Source: Salinimicrobium tongyeongense
GTDB lineage: Bacteria > Bacteroidota > Bacteroidia > Flavobacteriales > Flavobacteriaceae
Assembly: GCF_026109735.1 (NCBI RefSeq)
Contig: NZ_CP069620.1
Coordinates: 2,666,001-2,730,000, forward strand
Direction: 5' to 3'
DNA length: 64,000 nt
The position numbers and the translations under genes are program-made. Of the stretch, positions 59,735 through 64,000 are shown in pieces (position 1 is the first letter of the stretch; every line of letters starts with the position of its first letter). The notes under the pieces were generated by a model, which did not search any database, had not been told where the DNA came from, and saw nothing but the letters and a program-made list of their open reading frames with translations.

Positions 59735-61132
59735 TTATTTTAAACTGCCAACCATATCCTGGGGCCTTACCCATTCGTCAAATTCCTCGGCGGTAACATA
59801 CCCGAGGTTAACGGCTTCCTCTTTTAGGGTGGTTCCGTTTTTATGAGCGGTATTGGCAATCTCGGCTGCCTTGTAATACCCAATTTTGGTGTTAAGGGCA
59901 GTAACCAGCATCAAAGAGTTATTGAGTAGCTCCTGGATCCTTGGCTTGTTTGGCTCAATTCCGGCGGCGCAATGTTCGTCGAAAGAGGCACAGGCATCAC
60001 CAAGCAACTGCGCACTTTGCAGGATATTGGCTGCCATTACGGGTTTGAAAACATTCAGTTCAAATTGCCCCTGCATGCCGCCCACGTTAATAGTGACGTC
60101 ATTTCCAATTACCTGGGCACAAACCATGGTAAGGGCTTCTACCTGGGTTGGGTTCACCTTGCCGGGCATAATAGAAGATCCGGGTTCATTGGCAGGGATG
60201 AGGATCTCGCCAATTCCGCTTCTTGGGCCAGAAGCAAGCATCCTCACATCATTGGCAATTTTATTAAGAGACACTGCCAGTGTTTTTAAGGCACCACTGG
60301 TTTCTACAAAAGCGTCGTGAGCTGCTAAAGCTTCAAACTTATTAGGAGCAGAGGTAAAGGGAAGTTCAGTGAATTTCGCAATAAATTCGGCTACGCGTTT
60401 AGAATAACCTTTTGGAGTATTCAGTCCGGTCCCTACTGCAGTTCCGCCAAGGGCGAGTTCAGAAAGGTGTGGCAGGGTATTCTCAAGGGCATTGAGGCCG
60501 TGGTCAAGTTGAGAAACATATCCACTGAATTCCTGCCCCAAAGTTAGGGGAGTGGCATCCATAAAGTGGGTGCGGCCAATTTTTACCACATCCTTGAATT
60601 CTTCCGATTTCTTTTTAAGTGTATTGCGGAGCTTTTTTACTCCGGGAATGGTCACTTCTACAATTTTCTTGTACACGGCGATGTGCATTCCGGTAGGAAA
60701 GGTGTCGTTAGAAGATTGAGATTTGTTGACATCGTCATTTGGCGATAGCACTTTCTCGTCTTCGCCAATGGTTCTTCCTGCAAGTTGCTGGGCTCTGTTG
60801 GCAATTACCTCGTTGAGGTTCATGTTGCTTTGCGTGCCGCTTCCTGTTTGCCAAATTACCAGAGGAAACTGGTCATCGTGCTTTCCTTCAAGGATCTCAT
60901 CACAAACTTTTGAGATGTAATCCCTTTTGTCTACCGAAAGAACCCCAAGTTCACAGTTCGTAAAGGCTGCTGCTTTTTTAAGATAGGCAAAACCGTAAAT
61001 GATCTCCATTGGCATTGAACCGGGAGCACCGATTTTAAAGTTGTTCCTGGAGCGTTCGGTTTGCGCTCCCCAAAGTTTATCTGAAGGGACTTTTACTTCC
61101 CCCATGGTATCTTTTTCTATTCTGTATTCCAT
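59735..61132 (-). CDS. fumC: fumarate hydratase class II
   Basis: A 465-residue lyase of the fumarase/aspartase fold. Seen: [57 protein letters not shown], and the family signature [13 protein letters not shown]. It hydrates fumarate to malate in the TCA cycle and needs no iron-sulphur cluster. A TAAATTTG box (61151-61158, minus) lies 19 bp upstream. Confidence 0.96.
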   Translation of the reverse strand: MEYRIEKDTMGEVKVPSDKLWGAQTERSRNNFKIGAPGSMPMEIIYGFAYLKKAAAFTNCELGVLSVDKRDYISKVCDEILEGKHDDQFPLVIWQTGSGTQSNMNLNEVIANRAQQLAGRTIGEDEKVLSPNDDVNKSQSSNDTFPTGMHIAVYKKIVEVTIPGVKKLRNTLKKKSEEFKDVVKIGRTHFMDATPLTLGQEFSGYVSQLDHGLNALENTLPHLSELALGGTAVGTGLNTPKGYSKRVAEFIAKFTELPFTSAPNKFEALAAHDAFVETSGALKTLAVSLNKIANDVRMLASGPRSGIGEILIPANEPGSSIMPGKVNPTQVEALTMVCAQVIGNDVTINVGGMQGQFELNVFKPVMAANILQSAQLLGDACASFDEHCAAGIEPNKPRIQELLNNSLMLVTALNTKIGYYKAAEIANTAHKNGTTLKEEAVNLGYVTAEEFDEWVRPQDMVGSLK

Positions 61133-61150
61133 GATTTAATTGGTTTACTA

Positions 61151-61158
61151 CAAATTTA
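61151..61158 (-). promoter_or_regulatory. -7 box of fumC
   Basis: TAAATTTG on the minus strand, 18 bp upstream of the fumC ATG. No clear -33 TTG. Confidence 0.4.
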
Positions 61159-61269
61159 CATCTTCGATAAATTATAAGCACTTAAAACCAGACAAAATTA
61201 GGCCATGAACAGTAAAAATTTCGGCTCATATTTTCAACTTACAGCTGCCGAAAAAATAAAATAAAAACT

Positions 61270-61301
61270 TTTGCGATAACTTCTTAGAGTTTCTATCTTT
61301 G
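61270..61301 (+). promoter_or_regulatory. promoter TTTG-N20-TATCTTTG
   Basis: TTTG at 61270-61273 and TATCTTTG at 61294-61301 match the Bacteroidota consensus at normal spacing. It precedes the ATG at 61327 by about 25 bp. Confidence 0.7.
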
Positions 61302-61326
61302 GCAAAGATTCAATAAAATAGGACAC

Positions 61327-61500
61327 ATGTTTGAATTTGATCAATATTTAGGCTTTCTGGCTTTCCTTATTATATTACTCATCGGGTTCTGGGTAATGCT
61401 ATTCTTAACTGCCATTATCCCTTACTGGATAGGAGGCGCAGTTAAAGAAATGCTCGACGAAAAGAAAGAGAAGAAACGCCTGGAGAGGGAAAAAGCTTAA
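61327..61500 (+). CDS. small membrane protein (57 aa)
   Basis: MFEFDQYLGFLAFLIILLIGFWVMLFLTAIIPYWIG, one or two membrane spans in the first 36 residues, then a charged tail VKEMLDEKKEKKRLEREKA. It has its own strong promoter (61270-61301) and terminator (61499-61525), which argues strongly that it is expressed. No family recognised; it could be a regulatory small membrane protein. Confidence 0.7.
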   Translation: MFEFDQYLGFLAFLIILLIGFWVMLFLTAIIPYWIGGAVKEMLDEKKEKKRLEREKA

Positions 61501-61525
61501 AAAAGGACTTCAAGTCCTTTTTTTT
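61499..61525 (+). terminator. terminator of the small membrane protein gene
   Basis: AAAAAAGGACT, loop TCA, AGTCCTTTTTT (61499-61509, 61513-61523) with a T-run; it overlaps the stop codon. Confidence 0.85.
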
Positions 61526-61545
61526 ATGGCCGTTTAATGCCTTAC

Positions 61546-61589
61546 AAAAAATATAAAAGCCGTCATTTTGTGACGGCTTTTATATTTTT
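61546..61589. terminator. bidirectional terminator before the TonB-linked gene end
   Basis: AAAAATATAAAAGCCGTCA (61546-61564 or so) and its exact complement after a TTTTG loop, a 19-bp stem with AT-rich flanks on both sides. It lies 18 bp after the stop of the minus-strand outer-membrane gene. Confidence 0.85.
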
Positions 61590-61606
61590 ATTCCTGAATA
61601 ATTTTT

Positions 61607-64000
61607 CTAGAACTCTCCTGCTCCTTCATCATCCATGTTGCCATTCATATTGCCCTGGTCTCTTCCCTGTCTTTCCTGGTCGCGGCGCTGCTGGTTAAAC
61701 CTGTAGGTGAACGAAAGGGTGATGCTTCGCTGTCTCCATTGAAATTCACTCTCTCTCTCAAACCTTTCGGTTACGGTAAATGAATCTCTTTTTCGGGAGT
61801 TCAGTAGATCCTGGATGTTAAGTGTGAGCGAGGCTTTTTCATTGAACAATTCCTTGCTTAAGGCCATATCTACCATGAACAGGCCGTTGGTTTCTGTTTG
61901 CGCTCCTTCCGAAGCACCCCTGTAGAAAGCATTGGTTTGCCAGTCTATTTTTGCCGGCAGCGATACCTTAGAACTAAACCTTCCATACCAGCTGGTATTC
62001 TTTGCGCTGTAGTCAACGCCATTATAATCGCCATCGGTGTCAAACTGGAAGAAGTTTACGCTACCGTTCAACCGCAGCCATCTGGTAGGATTGTACAGTA
62101 ATCCGGCTTCGGCACCAATTCGTGTGGTGGTAGCCAAATTGATGGGGATGGTTCTTATCACCTGGGTGCTATCTGCAGCTGTAGAGATTTGCTCTACCCT
62201 TTCAAAAGAATCGGTTTCGTATTGATAGTATACAGATGAGGTAAGGGTGAGTTTGTCCCATCTTTTTAAATACCCAAGGTCAAAGGCATCTGAATATGCA
62301 GGTTCAAGATTTGGGTTACCCTGAAAAATATTTGTTCTACTGGCCCTGGAAGGGAAAGGGTTGATAAACCAGCCGCGTGGCCTGTTGATCCTTCTGTTGT
62401 ACCCCAAAGTGATGTTTTCGCGATCTCCCAGTTCGTAGATGAGGTTCAGGGTAGGGAACAAGCCCAGGTAATTGTTGTCAAAATCTGTGTCTATAGGTAT
62501 TGAAAACTCTTCTCTTAATTCTTCCTCGGTAAGTTCAGAATTAATTTTCCCTTTTAGTTGTGTGTTTTCTAATCGCAAGCCTAAAAGGAAAGAAAAATCA
62601 CCAAACTTATTCCCGTATTGTGAATAAAGGGAGTTTACATTTTCGGTATAAGTGAACACGTTGGTAAGCGGACTCACCTCCAGGATTCCGCTGTTCCTGT
62701 TTTCAAGCAAAAGCTGATAATCGGTCTCTTCTTCTTCAAAACTTCCGCGGTAACCTGCTTCAAACTGGGCATTCTCACCAATTGGCCTTACATAATCTGC
62801 CTGTATCAAAAATTCATTCTGGGTTTCTTCAGTAAAGGTTTGTTCCAGCGGGTAGAAGGGATCTAGTTCAGAGGTATTTGAAATGATACTTTCATTGATG
62901 TTTCCGGTTTGGGTTTCCATATCCCTCTCATATTGAATATCGGCCGTTAGTTCATGCCCGCTGTCGTCAAATTTATTGATGTAATTCAAGGCGAACTGGT
63001 AACTGTTGTCGTCTTCAACCTGGTTTTCTCTACGTACGGTGTTGAGTATTCCTTCCTCGAAATATTCGGTACTGCGGTTGGTGGTAATATCCTCATCTTC
63101 TCCATACCTGTAGAATCCTGTGGCGGTGATAGATGACATATCGGTGATGTAATATTCCATCCCAAGGCTGGTGTAGAAATTTCGGTTGAGGCGATCCATT
63201 CTTCGGTCTTCCACAAGCCTTTCGCTAGCAGGGTTTACAAGGTTCCCGTCTTCATCGGTGTACTCCAAATAACGAGTGTCTGAAAAGGCATTTCCTGGAG
63301 CGTCAAAATACCTGAACCCGGTGGTGTTAAAGATGTTGAATTTATCTTTTCTAAGGTTAAGGTTTGCTGAAAGCCCAAGCTGGTCGGGGTCTCCGGCTCT
63401 TGCAGAAACCGATCCGTTAAAGCCAAGGGTCTTTTCTTTTTTAAGGATAATGTTGAGGATCCCTGCTGTACCCTCGGCGTCATATCTTGCTGAAGGAGAG
63501 GTGATCACCTCCACGCGCTCAATGGCATCTGCCGGAAGCTGCGAAAGCACATCGGTATTCCCAAATCCTGCCATGGCCGAAGGTTTTCCGTTAATAAGGA
63601 TGCGCACATTTTCGTTCCCTCTAAGGCTTATTCCCCCTTCAATATCTACCGATACCGATGGCACGTTGTTAAGGGCATCGGCCACCGTTCCACCTGCAGT
63701 GGTAAGGTCTTTCCCAATATTGTAGATCTTCTTATCGAGCCTCACTTCTACCTGCGTGGTTTCGGCGGTTACCACCACTTCTTCAAGTTCGCCGGCTGCC
63801 ATTCCCAGCTTTACGGTTCCCATGCTCAGGTCTTTGTTCACCTGGCGGTTTTTGAAGGTTTTAGGTTCAAAAGAGATGAATTCTACAGTAATGTTATATG
63901 TTCCCTGGCGCACGTCTATGTTGAAGTTCCCCTGGGCATCTGTAATCCCTCCCGTAACATTTGAAGGCTCACTGGTGCTTTGAAAGGAAATAGTCGCGTA
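61607..64000 (-). CDS. TonB-linked outer-membrane beta-barrel protein (5' end outside window)
   Basis: The last 797 residues of an outer-membrane protein. The visible start is a carboxypeptidase-regulatory-like domain (YATISFQSTSEPSNVTGGITDAQGNFNIDVRQGTYNITVEFISFEP), followed by a TonB plug (KKIYNIGKDLTTAGGTVADALNNVPSVSVDIEGGISLRGNENVRILINGKP, PADAIERVEVITSPSARYDAEGTAGILNIILKK) and a C-terminal beta-barrel with many aromatic strands (LTLTSSVYYQYETDSF; EFQWRQRSITLSFTYRFN). The tail is Gln/Asn/Asp-rich. It probably imports or binds a large substrate at the surface; no SusD or other partner is visible in the window. Confidence 0.92.
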   Translation of the reverse strand, partial: YATISFQSTSEPSNVTGGITDAQGNFNIDVRQGTYNITVEFISFEPKTFKNRQVNKDLSMGTVKLGMAAGELEEVVVTAETTQVEVRLDKKIYNIGKDLTTAGGTVADALNNVPSVSVDIEGGISLRGNENVRILINGKPSAMAGFGNTDVLSQLPADAIERVEVITSPSARYDAEGTAGILNIILKKEKTLGFNGSVSARAGDPDQLGLSANLNLRKDKFNIFNTTGFRYFDAPGNAFSDTRYLEYTDEDGNLVNPASERLVEDRRMDRLNRNFYTSLGMEYYITDMSSITATGFYRYGEDEDITTNRSTEYFEEGILNTVRRENQVEDDNSYQFALNYINKFDDSGHELTADIQYERDMETQTGNINESIISNTSELDPFYPLEQTFTEETQNEFLIQADYVRPIGENAQFEAGYRGSFEEEETDYQLLLENRNSGILEVSPLTNVFTYTENVNSLYSQYGNKFGDFSFLLGLRLENTQLKGKINSELTEEELREEFSIPIDTDFDNNYLGLFPTLNLIYELGDRENITLGYNRRINRPRGWFINPFPSRASRTNIFQGNPNLEPAYSDAFDLGYLKRWDKLTLTSSVYYQYETDSFERVEQISTAADSTQVIRTIPINLATTTRIGAEAGLLYNPTRWLRLNGSVNFFQFDTDGDYNGVDYSAKNTSWYGRFSSKVSLPAKIDWQTNAFYRGASEGAQTETNGLFMVDMALSKELFNEKASLTLNIQDLLNSRKRDSFTVTERFERESEFQWRQRSITLSFTYRFNQQRRDQERQGRDQGNMNGNMDDEGAGEF

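Overview
The window looks like a chromosomal segment of a Bacteroidota bacterium, most likely a (marine-type) member of the Flavobacteriaceae. The reasons are a UpxY/NusG-type antiterminator beside a polysaccharide operon, a TonB-linked outer-membrane beta-barrel with a carboxypeptidase-like N-terminal domain, start sites preceded by TAnnTTTG (-7) boxes rather than Shine-Dalgarno sequences, and many family assignments (GxxExxY, bi-domain oxidoreductase, DUF885, aldose epimerase LacX type). I cannot name the genus.

Region 1 (1-19.5 kb, all on the minus strand) is one long surface or exopolysaccharide operon. In transcription order it encodes a UDP-sugar 6-dehydrogenase, a small P-loop protein and a 70-residue partner, a Wzx-type flippase, a Wzy/ligase-type membrane protein, two GT4 glycosyltransferases, a hexapeptide acetyltransferase, a TupA-like ATP-grasp protein, a GT4 enzyme, a Gfo/Idh/MocA oxidoreductase and a bi-domain oxidoreductase. 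After these come a GxxExxY protein, a coiled-coil/RelE-like gene pair, a heparinase II/III-like protein, a WbuB-like GT4, WecB, and the start of a WecA/MraY-type initiating sugar-phosphate transferase. WecB plus the dehydrogenase suggests a ManNAcA-type acidic sugar. The centre (about 8.7-18.1 kb) is very AT-rich with overlapping genes. The downstream part (1.8-6.5 kb) is different: every gene is separated by GC-rich, hairpin-forming, degenerate repeats.

Region 2 (19.5-21.9 kb) is the control zone. It holds a promoter-like site with a perfect inverted repeat at the predicted transcription start, a leader of about 460 nt, a divergent UpxY/NusG gene, and a non-coding block of exact 134-bp repeats.

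Region 3 (21.9-64 kb) is ordinary core genome with short operons. It carries a lipoprotein, sugar epimerases, a MATE exporter, an NmrA-like plus CrtI-like pair, an M3 peptidase, a TlpA-type thioredoxin and a frameshifted GH3-family gene. Further on are an orphan PAS histidine kinase, a DEAD helicase, an FMN reductase-PabB pair, TilS-DsbD, a CocE-type hydrolase, a DUF885-GalM-sodium/sugar symporter run, pirin, an NYN-domain protein and a CDF transporter. It ends with YebC, a pterin dehydratase, an epimerase-GcvT pair, NnrD/E-HutH, FumC and a TonB-linked barrel cut by the window end. Strong hairpin terminators close most of these units.

The most interesting non-gene signals are a recurring 15-bp palindrome AAAAATGnCATTTTT, palindromic repeat units inside or at the ends of coding sequences, and the repeat-separated gene modules in the polysaccharide operon.
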